Numbered from the stretch's first letter, positions 46,265-58,745 are shown. The stretch is 64,000 nt of DNA from Pinus tabuliformis (GCA_031772625.1 CM062814.1:367917781-367981780); one strand, 5' to 3'. Made by a program: numbers and translations. Notes: generated by a model from the sequence alone, not told the origin.

Positions 46265-49200
46265 ATGGTTTCCAAGAGAACAAGATCCCATGACATTGAT
46301 GGTGTTGCAGCTGGAACAATAGTTGAACATGTGTCCTCTAGCATGCTGATCTATGAAGATATGAAGTTGTATCTGGACAATGACATAAAACTGAAGTGGC
46401 AAGAGGTCAATAAAACATTTGCAGGTACTTTTGGGGAAGACTTTGAAGACTATCAGGTGTATATGAACATTCATAAGTTTGTCCTATACCGGATTGCATG
46501 CGGATACCTTGCATTCCCATGTGCGATTATGATTCACTGGATTGTCTCTCACATTGACCCCGAGACGATGACCTTGAGCAGTGTAAGTGGGATGAAACTT
46601 GCAACCTTCTGGGCACAAGACTATGATGAGATGTATCAGATCAATGAGCCCATGAATGTCATGACTCCTCCATTCATCTTGCCCAACAACAGAAGCCACT
46701 CCAAAGACATTTTGAAGGATTGGGTAAAGGAGCCAACTCATTTCAATATGACCCATAATCATATCTATAAGACAAAGATATTGAGGAAGGCATACTAATA
46801 CTTGGTCATATTCACATGTCAACTGAGTGGATAAGCAAGCATTGAGACCTTCCCTCAGAGTTGGGTGCTCGCGCTGGACCAACTCGCTAGATAAGAAGAC
46901 CTTGCAACTGGTCTGGGATATTGGCTCATCAGTAGAATGAGCAAGTCACAAAGGCTCGAAAGTCACCCGAAGGCATGCATGCAGAGATTTACATGTCCAC
47001 CTACATTCTAGATGTAGTTTGTGCCCAACATAAGTTCTGGGGCTTAGACTAGGCATGGTATCGGTGGAGACTATTCTGAGCACATATTTCAAGTTATTGT
47101 CTAAGTGTAGTTTCAGAGGAGTGATCATACGATTGTCCGACCATCTTGTTACCCCAATGTATAGGTTGATATTCGAATAAGATCTACCCTGCATGTCAGA
47201 AGAAGTGATGAAGGTATTGTTAGGCATTATGGATTGGTATGCCTCACCAGACCACATGTTCATTAGAGTGTTCAGTGTGGAGAATCCTCCGCATGTTCTG
47301 CCAAAGTTTTCTTTGGACATGTTTGTCATGCAGGAAGTACTGTATCATATCTCAGCATGATTAACAGCTAGGTTGCAGTGGAAGAAGAAGGCATCTTGGC
47401 CCACTCTCCTGTTGCAGATTGGGTTATATGATATCAAGAAGGAGAAGCAGAGAAGGAGTTGCACAAGTTTAGAGAGCAACTCCGAAAAGAACAAGAGTTG
47501 CACCAACATGAGAAGGAAGTGCAATAGCAACAAATTCAGTAGGGGTTGCATCTCGTGTAGACAGACGAAGCAGTGCTCGTACAAGTAGTTGATTCTTTTG
47601 AACAACTAGCATCAGGCGAACAGGGTGAGACTTCACAGGGGAAGATTTTTCTCATGACATAGAACAGGCTCTTGAACAATTGGATGCAGACATGGAGCAG
47701 CCCGAGTTGGAACAAGATAGTGACCTCATGCCTCACCACAGAGAGGTCAAATCACCCACTTCAATCCATCCAAAGGATGAGCAACTCTTGAATGACCAAT
47801 GAGGCAATAATATCCTTGGTGGTCAGCCAGAAGCAGAGATGCGCAACAACTCCTTTGATGAATCTCAACATATATTTGTGTAGCCTGACAGAGTACAAAC
47901 TCTGGAGGATTGAACATACCCTACACAAGTTGAAGGATAAGTGATCATGGCCGATGTGTATAAGGACCTAGTTGCTTTGGCCGATGCAACTAGATTGTAT
48001 GCCCAAGCCACTAGCTCAAGTGTTCACTTGCTCAAAACTGAGAAAGAGCGAATGGCAAAGGAACTATAGGAGGCCAAGCGGGGAGGATATTTGGTGACAA
48101 TGTTCACCCAAGTTGAACTGAAGAAGGGAATATTAGATGAAGTATTGTCCTTGGACACAGTCAATGCTATCATTATACTCCAAATTCGATACTGTGCATC
48201 AAGTAGTCATTCATGTTCATGATTGACAGCATTGATGTGTGATAAGATCTTGCACCTTGAAGAACATACATGCTGTCATTGAAAACATGCAGCTATGGAT
48301 GATAAAGTATAAGGGAGCCCCATTTCATTTTCCCAAGATGATGAGGGCCAATGCGGTTGAGTTGCAAGCACGTATCTAGAGTCAGATCCAGAACTATGAT
48401 GACCTATCACAACTCATCTGTGGCATACGGGCTTCCCATGCACGAGTATTCAAGAGCATGGAGATTATGGTGCACGTAAATGTGACTCCATCACTTGGGA
48501 CTCTCACCCAAGTGAAGACCAAGAAGCAGGTCCAACACGAGCTTGACTCATACTTCGACGAGTTGATGCATGTCGCCACCAGTCCAAACTTGCCTATTAG
48601 TGCAGACATCATGCACAAGTATATTGCTGGTCTGACCACATTGAGGACAATGTTATGCATTCTTTCACCCTCTGCTTGGTTACTACGAATAAGACGTATC
48701 TAATATGGTTGATTTCAATTACGGCAAGTAATACTAGTTATACGCTTGGAAAAAGAAATAGTCATTGTACCTAGTATCAAGGGAAAAGGAAATAGGGAAA
48801 AGGAAATAGGTCTCATACCAAGAAACAAGGGAAAAGGAAATAATTCTCGTACCAAGCCTCGTACATCGTGTCATGGGAAATAATAAAATAGTATCGTGAA
48901 ACAATATCCCTCGATCGCGAACCAAGCGGAGCAATAAAAAGGTGTAGCCATATCAAGGTGAAGCTAGAGTGATTGATACTGAGAATGATGAGCTTGCTGA
49001 ACCTCGTCTCGTGCTGCTACTACTCGGATGCCATGGAGGCAAGGTTCAGGTTCCAGATGTATGTCATAGTAGAACACATGGACACTATCAGAGATTACCA
49101 ATCTTGACACCAATATGTCACAGTTTATTAGCATGATGATGCTGAGCAGTTGGACTTTTATAGTTGTCTAAGTCAGAGTGGTGCCTAGTTTGGCTTGTTC
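46265..49200 (+). pseudogene. Long decayed coding region of unknown family
   Basis: It opens with a 177-codon frame (MVSKRTRSHDIDG, 46265-46798) and then continues, through stops and shifts, with protein-like text: FREQLRKEQELHQHEKEVQ (near 47480-47525), VDSFEQLASGEQGE, a Lys/Glu helical segment LLKTEKERMAKEL (near 48030-48065), and a 48458-48703 frame with TKKQVQHELDSYFDELMHV. The total length suggests a protein of 800-950 residues with central coiled coils. No capsid, zinc knuckle, protease or RT motif is visible. Its place just before a Ty3 LTR suggests a large accessory ORF of a Tat-type element, but a captured host gene is not excluded. An AAGGGAAAAGGAAATA-type short repeat (about 48778-48842) interrupts it. 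Confidence 0.45.
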
Positions 49201-49229
49201 AAGCCATTTTTGACATGGGTACATGTGCA

Positions 49230-50223
49230 TTGTAATGTTAAGTCATGTCAAGTGCAATTCTAGTGTCAAGAGTGAATGTAACAATCATAGAGTAGGTGAA
49301 GGGTCATGAGGGTAATTGAACAGTCACAAAGGGGAATTTCAAGGGTCACCCCACCCTTTTCTATAAATAGTCCCTCATAACTCATTATATAGGCTTTTGG
49401 TCAGCCAAGATTCTACTAAGACTATCTTGAAGAAGGCTTGGAAAGTATTGTAACGCGCCTTGGCTTCTCCACTGCACAGAGCTAGTACATCTATTTGGAG
49501 AAGCAGGCAGATATGGTTGTAACATTCCACTGATTGGGCTAGCAGGTTTACATGGTGTATTGTATGATTGTGACTTACACTACTTTAATAATAAGAGCCA
49601 ACACATTTTCATTCATATGTTGTTATTGTAGTTGGATTGTTCCGATTTCCTTAATGATATATGTTGTTTAACTTATGTACGTGTATATGAATTGATTTGT
49701 ATCCATTTATATGAATCTTGTTGTTAATGTGTTGCATATGTTGTTAATGATGTCATCGTCTGTGTCGACTGCTCTGCCAGACATCAGACAGACCTTTCTC
49801 ATGAACCTTACTATATCAACCATCGCACTCATATTGGACTAATCCATGAGTGTTGTTCATGTTATCTTACCTTATCTTTGTGACTGCCGCATTTGTGCGG
49901 ACTGCTCCGCCGGAAGCTATACATGTGCTTTGCATGGTGTGTTCCTAGACGAGTTGGGACTGATCCCTTTCCACCTGAACTCACCTTCACCTTCCTCTCC
50001 CTTTGAAGTGTTGTAACCTCTCATACACATTCCTTGACTCTCAGCATCAGTCACACCTTTGCTACCAAAAGAGTTATCTTACTTGCCTATGTGCGACATC
50101 TCAGTTAAGGAATTACTTTACGACCCACTCTTGGGACTCCTACACCAAATAGTATGATGTCTAATTGTGACTTATTACCAAGGAGATCCCCTTGACATGT
50201 TGGTAGGTCCAACTCCGTTAACA
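49230..50223 (+). repeat. Putative LTR of a plus-strand Ty3 element
   Basis: The right edge ...CTCCGTTAACA at 50223 is set by the adjoining PBS. A TATA box CTATAAATAG at 49361-49370 and an A-rich AATAATAAGA near 49590 are placed like promoter and polyadenylation signals. The left edge is a guess. Confidence 0.45.
49361..49370 (+). promoter_or_regulatory. TATA box in the Ty3 LTR
   Basis: CTATAAATAG is a strong plant TATA consensus, after a CCACCC-rich stretch, in the putative U3 region. Confidence 0.5.
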
Positions 50224-50227
50224 TTTT

Positions 50228-50246
50228 TGGCACTAGAAGGAGGGCC
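50228..50246 (+). other. Primer binding site of the Ty3 element
   Basis: TGGCACTAGAAGGAGGGCC lies 4 nt after the LTR end TTAACA. I recall near-identical sites (TGGCGCTAGAAGGAGGGCC) in plant Ty3 elements. The tRNA is not identified. Confidence 0.6.
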
Positions 50247-50289
50247 TGATGACAAGTAGTGTCCTCTCATCCAATTTTGAACCTTTGCA

Positions 50290-51432
50290 TATCTTCCATG
50301 GAGTCTTTCATTCTTCTACCCCCGAGGTGTTTTTCGAATTGTGAAGAGATCTCCATCTTGGGGAAGCTTTTTAATCTCTTATACACTCACACGTATGATG
50401 GGGAAGGCGAAGTGGACTAACCTGAGAGCTCACATAACTTTCTTTCCAAGATTTATGAGGAAGATGAGTTTACTGACGAATAGGTCGGGCTGCTGCTTGA
50501 ATACACACCCCGCGAATCTCAATTTCGTTGGGTGCTCAGCCTACCAGCTCACACCATGGACTTATGTGTGCACTTATGTGATCTTATTGAAGACACGTTC
50601 ACTCATTTTGATCCAAACCATCTTGACCAGAAACTGTTATAGCAACAGAGGGCTCCGCATGAATGCTTTATTGATTTTTGGCAGCGCTTCCGTGACTTGC
50701 AGTTTCAAGCTCCGAGGAGCCAGATGAAGTTCGCTTATCTTTGGTACTGGTTTGAGTATTGTCTTAAGAAATCTTCTTGTCCCTCGTGGAAGCTTGATGT
50801 CAAGCCTCGCTCAACTTTCTTCGTTGATGGAACTGAGACACTATCTCAATGGACTGTCAGCCTCCCTCTCATTCAACAGTTCCACCATTTCCCAGTGATG
50901 TTGAGGATCATGTTCGCAAATATGTTTACCCTTCACACCCTCCCAACATCACTCCACTCATTTTTCACACAGAGTTGTTTGTGAGTCCTTTGAGTTCCCA
51001 TATGCACTCTTTTCTTTGACCTTCATGTTCGCACTAACATGCTCCTCCGGATGATGTTGTCTTGTGCTTTTCCATTCCGGACTATCCGCTTGTTGTGAAG
51101 AAGGAACAAAACACTAACAGAGTTGGTGTTGCACAAACAACATGCACTGTCATTCCTTAAGAGTATGAGTGGGAGCTTGAAAATCAACAATCGGCGAAGG
51201 ATGACTCCCTTCCATCCAAGCCCCCTCCATTGTTTCCTAGGTTCTTTGGTGAACCTGCTATCCATGACTTTTCATGTGTGTCTTCATCCATCGATGCACC
51301 AATTGTTGACCACACGCAGGACTCACCGGATGCTATTCCATCATTCAACAATAGAGAGGATAAGTTATTGATTGAAGATCCACTTGATCCTTCATTTGTC
51401 TTTTCCGGAAACATAGAGGATGAGTTCATTTG
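50290..51432 (+). pseudogene. Ty3/gypsy gag
   Basis: Across shifting frames the plus strand encodes SHNFLSKIYEEDEFTDE, VGLLLEYTPRESQFRWVLS, DLIEDTFTHFDPNHLDQKLL, and then CFIDFWQRFRDLQFQAP and YWFEYCLKKS, the order of the capsid-type gag domain. A long tail with EYEWELENQQSAKDDSLPS and a 67-codon acidic frame (51230-51433) follows. At least three stops interrupt it. No zinc knuckle, protease or pol follows; the sequence passes into the LTR-like region of the next element. Confidence 0.75.
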
Positions 51433-52946
51433 ATTTTCATCTACCCCTCTATTTGAATCATCTAATCATGAGGATGTTGAATAATTCATTGATTTTTATG
51501 ATCGTGGCGGCCGTAATCCATTTGCATCCAATTTTGATCATGATCACAAATCTATCGCAGTTTATCTTTAGAAGCCACTAGTTTATGATGATCTACCTAT
51601 TGGGTGTGGTTTTTTACCTATTTTCTACACATTCTTTCTCTTGTTTTGACCTTTTTGTCCTCCAAGCTTGTTCCCTTATATGACCAAACTCTCTGTTTTC
51701 TTACATTTTAATCCATTTTACTGTCATGTTACTTTGTTGTATTGCACCGAATAATACGAGGCTTTATTCCTTTTTGTGGCTAACTGGGAGAGCATTGAAG
51801 GATTATTTTGGGAAGTTCATTTTTTTCAGGTGTTGGCTTGCATGAAAGAAGCGACGAAGTAGGCAGGAAGCAAGGGTTTATAGCAGGGAAGGATAGAGCG
51901 GTTCACTGTTACACCCTAAGTGCTGTTATAGATCGCTCTTATATACTAGGTGTTGTTACAGGGTGTTGTTATTATAGGTTGTTGCTATTACGCATTGGAT
52001 GTTGTTATAGGTTGCTGTTACACATTGGATGCTGTTACACTTCATGTGGATCCACCGTCACATCAACAGTGCTGCCGTCAGTTATGCCGCGTCATCCCGA
52101 ACCGCCATTTTCTCAATGTTGTTGCACCGAAGCTGGAAATGTGGGTACTATCACACATAACAACTGTCGGAAATAGGATTGTTTATTTTTGAAGCAACAA
52201 GACTCAAGCAGTTGCAAATGATGTATATTTATTTAGTAATAAGTTGTAGCTTCTTTATTTTTGATTAGGATGAGAATCAAGAGATTCTCATGACTGATAT
52301 GATTTCTAATTTTTGGGTTGTAATAGTTATAAAGGACTCGACTTTTTATGTATTGGCAGACGACATATAGAAGAGTATTGTTACTTTGTTTCTGTAATCC
52401 TAAACTTATTTGATATCAATTGGCATGGTGATGTTTTTACTTTCCAATTGATTCGTTAATCATTTTTTTTGTTCTTCCTACACCCTGCTGAGGAGGAAGG
52501 GCCCTCCTCTTTGGTAGGGATTGCAGTGATTAGGTAGTGTACATTTCAGTTTAGTTCATTTATTTATGGTTTATCGCCGTTGATGTACAAATTGTGGATT
52601 ACATTCGTTGTTGTTTCTATTTATCTTATGTTGTTACATAGAGTTAAACAACGGAATAAGAGTAACCAGCCAGAATAGATGTTAGTTCTTGTGTGGCATG
52701 CCTTTACTTCAATAGCTGTGAGTTGTGGTTTAACTTTGTAGAGTGTTTTTTTTGTATCTACATGCATGGTTTGATTCAACAATTTAGATCAGCGACATAT
52801 TTTATAGCTTCTCTGCATTTTCTTATGCTTGGCTGGAGTGTATCGACATAGATAGTGTGAACTCCATTGAAATAGTAAGACCTACCATGGGTTGACAATT
52901 AATGTTGTAGTCTGAGTCAATTAAGGTTGATTAGAACAACACTACA
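51433..52946 (+). repeat. Probable 5' LTR region of the Athila/Tat-type element
   Basis: The right edge (...CAACACTACA, 52946) is placed by the PBS at 52950. No coding domain is seen. A palindromic GGAGGAAGGGCCCTCCTC lies at about 52490-52510. The left edge is unknown, so part of this stretch may be the tail of the preceding gag element. Confidence 0.35.
51945..52040 (+). repeat. Short GTTGTTA/GCTGTTACA tandem-like repeat
   Basis: Successive degenerate units of the type GGTTG(C/T)TGTTAC..CATTGGATG occur three to four times with a spacing of about 29-30 bp. Confidence 0.6.
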
Positions 52947-52949
52947 TTT

Positions 52950-52967
52950 TGGCATCATTGTCGGGGA
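52950..52967 (+). other. Primer binding site, Athila/Tat type
   Basis: TGGCATCATTGTCGGGGA is close to TGGCGCCGTTGCCGGGGA, the site usual for Athila and several Tat elements (commonly assigned to tRNA-Asp). It lies 3 nt after an LTR-like ...ACTACA. Confidence 0.75.
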
Positions 52968-53032
52968 TGGCAAGTTGACGATACAATAAGCCAAGTTGTT
53001 TGTTTGATATAGAGTGTTCCTAGTCCACAGTT

Positions 53033-53250
53033 GCTGAGCGGTAAGACAAGAGGTAAGAACCTGCGCATCGCTCTAACATACCTAGGCGGACTCACCATTG
53101 TGATCACTAGGACACTTAGGACATTTTGATGCTTTGATTAGTGTGTCTTCAACTCTTTAGTCGTTGGGCGGTAAGATGAGAGGTAAGAACCTGTGCATCT
53201 CTCTAACATACTTGGGCAGGCTCACCACTATCAAAGACAGAGGCACTTAT
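53033..53250 (+). repeat. Leader duplication, period 130 bp
   Basis: GCGGTAAGA(C/T)(A/G)AGAGGTAAGAACCTG begins near 53038 and again near 53168, and similarity continues for about 85 bp. It lies in the untranslated leader. Confidence 0.85.
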
Positions 53251-53339
53251 AGAATGATTTAATACACATAGGGCCCATGTGTGCATTTGTAGTACTTATA
53301 TAGACACTGAAATCACCCCCACTCTAATAAGTCACAAGA

Positions 53340-55150
53340 ATGAAGGGTCATAAAAAGGAAATGGAGGGTAAAGATTTGGGAAGGAAGACATTTATCCAAG
53401 AATTAATCTCCAAGGCAGAAAAAGAACAGTCCAGATCTAAAAGTAATGCAAGGAAAATAGGGTCTCAGAAGGCTATTACTCCCATAGCAAAAGAAGAAAC
53501 CTACAATCCCTCCATCATGAGACCGTATCGTTTTAATGCTAGCACTCATACCCCCAAGATCAAGGATTTGATTTATGAGCAAGAAGTGGCAGTTAGTAGA
53601 AAGAATTTGAGGACCCAGGGTCAAGGGGAAACCGAGGGTGAACATCAAACACCTAAGGGGGGAACACCTGTTGATTTATCAATATCCAGATACAGGTAGT
53701 GCGGCGAAACAACCAACCATAGTGGTATCTGAGGCATTAATCATGTCTGTTGGACCATAAAAAACACAACTTGGACAATGTTTGGTACAGGAAGGGTTAG
53801 AATAATTCATCATGGTAGACAACAATGATAACAATGCTAAAACATACACCACTACCACCACCTTTGAGTTCCTAATTGGGAATATCAGAGGTGAAGATCC
53901 TATGAAAAACATTCCTGTATCATCCTTACCATCCTTTCAGGCGATGATTGTGGAAGATCAAGATACATTTCTGTTTGAGTTTGATGTCCTATGTAGAAGT
54001 TATGATTATACAACATATGCTTAGAAACTAAAGATATTTCCTGCTACTTTAAAAGGAGCAGCCCTGAGATGGTTCATGGGATTAGGTCTCGCTTCCATTT
54101 CAATGTGGAATGCTATGAAGGAGATGTTCTTGTCAAAGTACTAGGACTATTGTAGGACCAGGGACTTAAGGGAAGAGATATTTAGAATGACATAGAAGGA
54201 GGAAGAAAGCCTGGAAGATTATGTGGAATGATTCCACTACAATATGCAGAGGTCTAAACGCAATGATTTAGACCTGGAAATCATGAAGACTATATTCATC
54301 GGAGGAATGATGGATGACTGCCTTGACACCCTAAAACTATTGCAAAAAGGGGATATATCACAAGAGCCATTCGCTTAAATTATAAAGCTCTGCCTATGAT
54401 GCTCTCAAGGATCATCTAAAGGAAGAAGCACAATTCAGGATGCCTCTATTCACATACAAAAATCTGTAGGCGAAGGAGTAACTAGAGCAGAGATAGAAAA
54501 TTTGTTCACAAATTTCAAGGCTGATATGCTCAGTACTCTCTCAGCCTAGATAAAAATAACATAGATCAAAAAGACACAAGCAGAAGCCAATACACCATTT
54601 TTCGTGTTCTATTCGACTTGTCAGAAGAAACATCCTCACAGGGAATGCGAATTGAATAACATCAGCCTGTGTAACATCTACGAGCTGGAGCATTCGATAG
54701 AGAAGTGTCTAGAGCTTCCTAGACTAAAGGAAGTACTCATAGAATCAAGCGAAGAGGTGTAGTCCTCTTACTTTATCGCACCAAGGACGCCATGGAAACC
54801 ATGATATCTAGGTATGTCTCAAGACTTTTCCTCTTTCAATTCACGGAACAATGCATATAATAACCAACCATAACCATGGCAATATTCTTCCCCTCCTTCA
54901 GCTCAGTTCCCTTCACCCTGGAACCAATGGTATCCATCTCCTCTTGTTCAATATCCTCAATCCCAACCATACCCTTGGAACCAGAACTAGAGAGGAAATA
55001 CCCTAAATTGAGCTCTTCCTGCACCACCCATGCAACAAGAGCTGCAATTACCTCCTTTCCAAGCTCGTTCTCTTCAACCACCTGCGTGACCCCAACTACC
55101 TGCGCAACCTAACCCAAAACCAAACAATAAAGTAGGTCAGGGCATAGAGG
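53340..55150 (+). pseudogene. Athila/Tat-type gag
   Basis: The first frame starts at 53340 (MKGHKKEMEGKDLGRKTF). The capsid block runs from 53812 with LPSFQAMIVEDQDTFLFEFDVLCRSY (split across positions), GAALRWFMGLG, LREEIFRM, EEESLEDYVE and MKTIFIGGMMDDCLDTL. A zinc-type segment near 54610-54710 reads CQKKHPHREC ... CNIYELEHSIEKC. A Pro/Gln/Trp-rich tail (WYPSPLVQYPQ and similar) runs to about 55100. Several TAG/TAA codons interrupt it. The protease at 55.7 kb follows in the same element. Confidence 0.8.
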
Positions 55151-55640
55151 CTCCTACAACTTTCCAAACCTACTTTATAACCCCCGTGGAACTTAATGAA
55201 ATACAATTGCGATCGGGCATGGTAATTAACCCCATTCACTCCCTATCATTACAAAGGAGGACTGTGAACCATCCAGAGGAGAAGCCAGAGGCTTTGAGGT
55301 GGATATGGCATTTACAGCAGCTGATACAGAGGAAGCTGCTACATCTGTAATAGCCGACCCACGAAGAACTGTTACATTTGTAACAACTAATTCGGTTAAG
55401 GATGAGACACCTGTAACAAAAGATTCAAATATTGTTACACAAGACCCCTTGAACCCTCAAAGACTGGATGAATCTAGGATGACTTCACAGCCTGAATCTA
55501 ATTTCCATAGGGAGTTGAAAAATTTGTATGTATGAATTCCTTTCTTGCAAGCGCTTAAAGAATTACCCATCTATGCCAAGACAGTAAGAGATTTGTGCAT
55601 CAAGAAGCGTGGGAGGAAGCTAAAGATCTTGCCACCATAC
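55151..55640 (+). other. gag-protease linker
   Basis: It includes an open stretch at 55299-55535 with repeated TSVIAD/TFVTTN/TPVTKDSNIVTQD-type Thr/Val units (each containing TGTTAC or TGTAAC in DNA), then a decayed segment. No motif identified. Confidence 0.45.
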
Positions 55641-55689
55641 ATGTGATGGGAAAGTTATCCAAATTAATATATGCTTAGCCTCTCCTTAC

Positions 55690-56175
55690 TAAGTACCATG
55701 ATCTAGGAAATTCCGCAGTCATCGTCTACATTAATGATCAGCCCATAGCTAATGCATTAATTGATCTTTTGGCTTCCATTAATGTAATGACGAAAGATCT
55801 CTTTATCGCTCTCGGGCTACTCGGACTCAGACAAACTCCTATTGTGCTAGAATTGGAATACAGATCCCATGTTCAACCCGAGGGGATGTTAGAAGATGTA
55901 GTGATTATGATAGCTTCATGGAGATACCCAACCGATTTCCTTATCCTACAAACGAAATCCAATCTGGGGGGGCATCCTTTAATTATAGGGAGACCTTGGC
56001 TGGTCACTGCAGATGCATTCATAGGCTGCAAGATGGGATCCATTGTGATCTTAGGTGGCCAAGCAACCCATAACCTTAATCTTTATCCCCCAAAACCAAA
56101 TGTGGATGTGTACAACCCTTGGTGGCATGAGTTTGAGCCTGAGTCAGATCTTTCCCTACCACTCCTCACTTCAAG
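55690..56175 (+). pseudogene. Athila/Tat-type retropepsin
   Basis: The protease entry reads NALIDLLASINVMTKDLF. The family pattern is LIDLGASVN(L/V)M, so the G after the catalytic D is lost (D-L-L). Next come IASWRYPTDFLIL and GGHPLIIGRPWLVTADAFIGCKMG, as in Athila/Tat protease ends. The frame stays open to 56185 only because it runs into the inserted LTR. Its continuation (linker and RT) resumes at 61975. Confidence 0.85.
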
Positions 56176-56180
56176 GAAAG
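56176..56180. repeat. Target-site duplication GAAAG, left copy
   Basis: Identical to 61970-61974. It brackets the nested element. Confidence 0.85.
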
Positions 56181-56479
56181 TGTAACAAATAAAATATATA
56201 CATAATATAAATATAATGTAAATGATAATAATCATAATTAATTATTAGTTAAGTAGTAATTAGGTTGAAGAGGCATGTCTAAGTGAGACATGAATTTTCA
56301 TGAAGAGACATTTTCTTGATATATAAGCAAGCCCCTCGTTCTCATTGTAAATCATCATTCATTCTTATTCTTATTCTTATTCATTTTTATTTAATATAAT
56401 ATCTATATCCTAAATGGATATCTTGACATTCCAAGTCTCCTGGAGTAATTAATCTTAAGAAGGAACTTTGTTCACTTCA
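56181..56479 (+). repeat. 5' LTR of the nested element (299 bp)
   Basis: TGTAACAAATAAAATATATAC at the start and GAAGGAACTTTGTTCACTTCA at the end. The first 66 bp and last 53 bp match the 3' LTR. A TATA-like GATATATAAGC lies at about 56318-56328. Confidence 0.85.
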
Positions 56480-56481
56480 TT

Positions 56482-56493
56482 TGGTATTAGAGC
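56482..56493 (+). other. Primer binding site of the nested element
   Basis: TGGTATTAGAGC, one base from the usual initiator tRNA-Met PBS, 2 nt after the LTR. Confidence 0.85.
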
Positions 56494-56722
56494 AGTTCGG
56501 TCCTCTAGGTTGCTTAACCAGTGCACAGAGCTCGTTCTCCGATCCAGGTCCTTGGCTATCGAAATTTGTCAACTGTGTTGCCATACAATTGAAGCATGTT
56601 GCTCAAAATTTGGGAGTTTCTCCTTTTCTCTGTTTTTCTAGGCCTTTGGCCATTAAAACTAAAATTAAAAGAAAATTTGCTAGTTGGAGGGTCTCCAATT
56701 CCCTAGTTTACCTTTGGCCATA

Positions 56723-56870
56723 AAAAAAAAATTAACCAAAAAAAGTAGAATTAAATAAATAAATCATAAAGAAGAAGAAGAAAAAGTAAAAAAATAAAAA
56801 ATAAAAGAACATAAAAAAATCAAATTATAAAAAAAAACAAACAAAAACAAAAACAAAAAACAATTTACTT
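56723..56870 (+). repeat. A-rich tract
   Basis: About 150 bp in which A dominates, with AAAC and GAAGAAG units and almost no C or G otherwise. It lies just left of the organelle-like segment. Confidence 0.85.
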
Positions 56871-57091
56871 TTTACGTGGAGAACATTTTTCAACCTTGTT
56901 TCAGCCCTAGCCCCGTCATTCTGAAGAACCTCCGCCACGGTAAAAGGGCCAATCTCGTAGGGAGAATGTAATGAAGATGACCGGAGGCAGGGGAAAGATG
57001 TTCCTCTCCCCCTTGTCGAGAGTTCGATTCCTCACCAAAGTGCCGCCAAGGGTGAGCCTGTCGTGTGAGGTCCGTTAGGGGCTCGACTGAT

Positions 57092-57122
57092 AAGGATGCG
57101 TAAGCAGGCTCGACTGATAAGG
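57092..57122. repeat. Short dispersed repeat, inverted copy with AAGG ends
   Basis: The unit contains GGATGCGTAAGCAGGCTCGA and is bounded by AAGG on both sides. Its reverse complement recurs at 58680-58745 and 58811-58845. Confidence 0.8.
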
Positions 57123-57142
57123 AGAGGAGAGGAGAGGAGAGG
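57121..57142. repeat. (GGAGA)n minisatellite
   Basis: Four GGAGA-type units adjoin the dispersed repeat. Confidence 0.9.
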
Positions 57143-58678
57143 TACGTTAGTGACTTTTAGTTACTTATTTGAGAGACCCAATAAGTAAATTGAAAAGAGG
57201 AGGTGGGTGATTCTGGTTCCTATCTCGAATGACGTAATTACGTATATAATGAATGCCGACCAAGACAATGAGTAAGTGACTGCTGGTCATTATGCATAGC
57301 TTCGATGAATTCAAGCATTTCCTATCTAGATATTTTTCACCTGACCCGATTCCGAGTGGACCATTTGTTATGAGTGGGGTGGAGACCTTTTCCATAATGT
57401 TGGAGAGGATTTATGACGACTTCCCATTCCAGCAGCCCGCCGCTGCGTTATTTCTGCCAAATTCTTTCTCTTAGTTCCCTGCTTTGGATTATTCCATCGC
57501 TTATACGAACTCATTTCCTCCCTTCGAAGGGAAGAAAAATATGGCTCGACTCGATTAAAAGCCCTTACATTGGGAGGATTAATCACTTCAAGTGTATCAG
57601 TGGGGTGGCCCAATCTGCTCAATGCCAAAGTGAGTAGCTCTATCATAACATCAATATACAATATCGCGTATCTACGTTTACCCTTGTCATTGTAATTTGT
57701 AATCTGAACAGGATTATGGATGGCTTCAATTGATATTAGGTTGAATGGGCTTCTTGAGCTGGCTGGTCATATGTTCATCATATTCACACGGTCACATATG
57801 CACTGAATAAGATAAACATAGACAATAGGTAAGCTCTATACCTCTATACCAGGATTAATGGGAATGTAATAAGCATAGGAGTAAACAAGGTCAAGAACTA
57901 GCTTTGGAACTGGGAGTGGGTGCTTACTTTACTACTGCTTTACACGGAACCATAATTGGATTTGCATCACCCGTGATCGAATCCATACCCGGATAAAAGA
58001 GTAGCCCCAGGAACGGGAAAGGGTACAGGGTCAGGATTAGGCTCCACTTTGGCAAACCCAGAACCAGCCATCCTTCTATGCCTCTGCCATTGTTTGTTAC
58101 TCCGTGGGATCTAATGATTCTAAGTCAAAACAAAAACTTCTTCTCTTGCTACTGGTAGATCTACTCCTACTACTAAGGGCTCTGGATCTCCTGCCTTTCT
58201 TCCTACTGCTTCTGGTTTCGGGTAAACTGCGCGATTGGAGTCCCTTTTGTCGAGTTGATTGAATATCATATCCCGGTGGTAGAGTTTCTTTCATCTCCTT
58301 TCCCTTCCCTTTTCCCGTAACCCTGGGAGCATGGAGTGATGGATGCCCAACCCATGACTTTATCTTAGAAGCAACACCAGACGGATGGTCCCGATAGATA
58401 GGGTCTCCCTTTAGCAGAGAGAGATCGTTGAACTGCCCCGGATTAGAGTCATTACAGCTCGAAATAAACTTTAGGCAGATATCGTCGCGTTGAACAACTG
58501 CCGGATAGCTTGATTATGGGCCATCAGAATTAAGCAACCTCCTTGGATGGGGACGGGCTTCAGAAATTGGATAGGATATGCCCAGACAACCAGGCAGGAT
58601 ATGCTTCGTTTATCACACTCGCTGAATTCATCTTAGGAGGTATGGCACTCTGACTATTTACCTTTACCCCCTTACCCT

Positions 58679-58745
58679 TTTCGAGTCTGCTTACGCATCC
58701 TTAAAAGTCGAGCCTGCTTACGCATCCTCTCCTTATCAGTCGAGC
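58679..58745. repeat. Short dispersed repeat, two adjacent copies
   Basis: TCGAG(T/C)CTGCTTACGCATCC occurs at about 58681 and 58708, the second followed by CTTATCAGTCGAG. The related string TCGAGTACCTAAAGG follows. Confidence 0.8.

Noticed and set aside
58097-58294. Ser/Arg-rich minus-strand frame resembling an SR-type protein
   Set aside because: Low-complexity, only 65 codons, inside organelle-like non-coding DNA.
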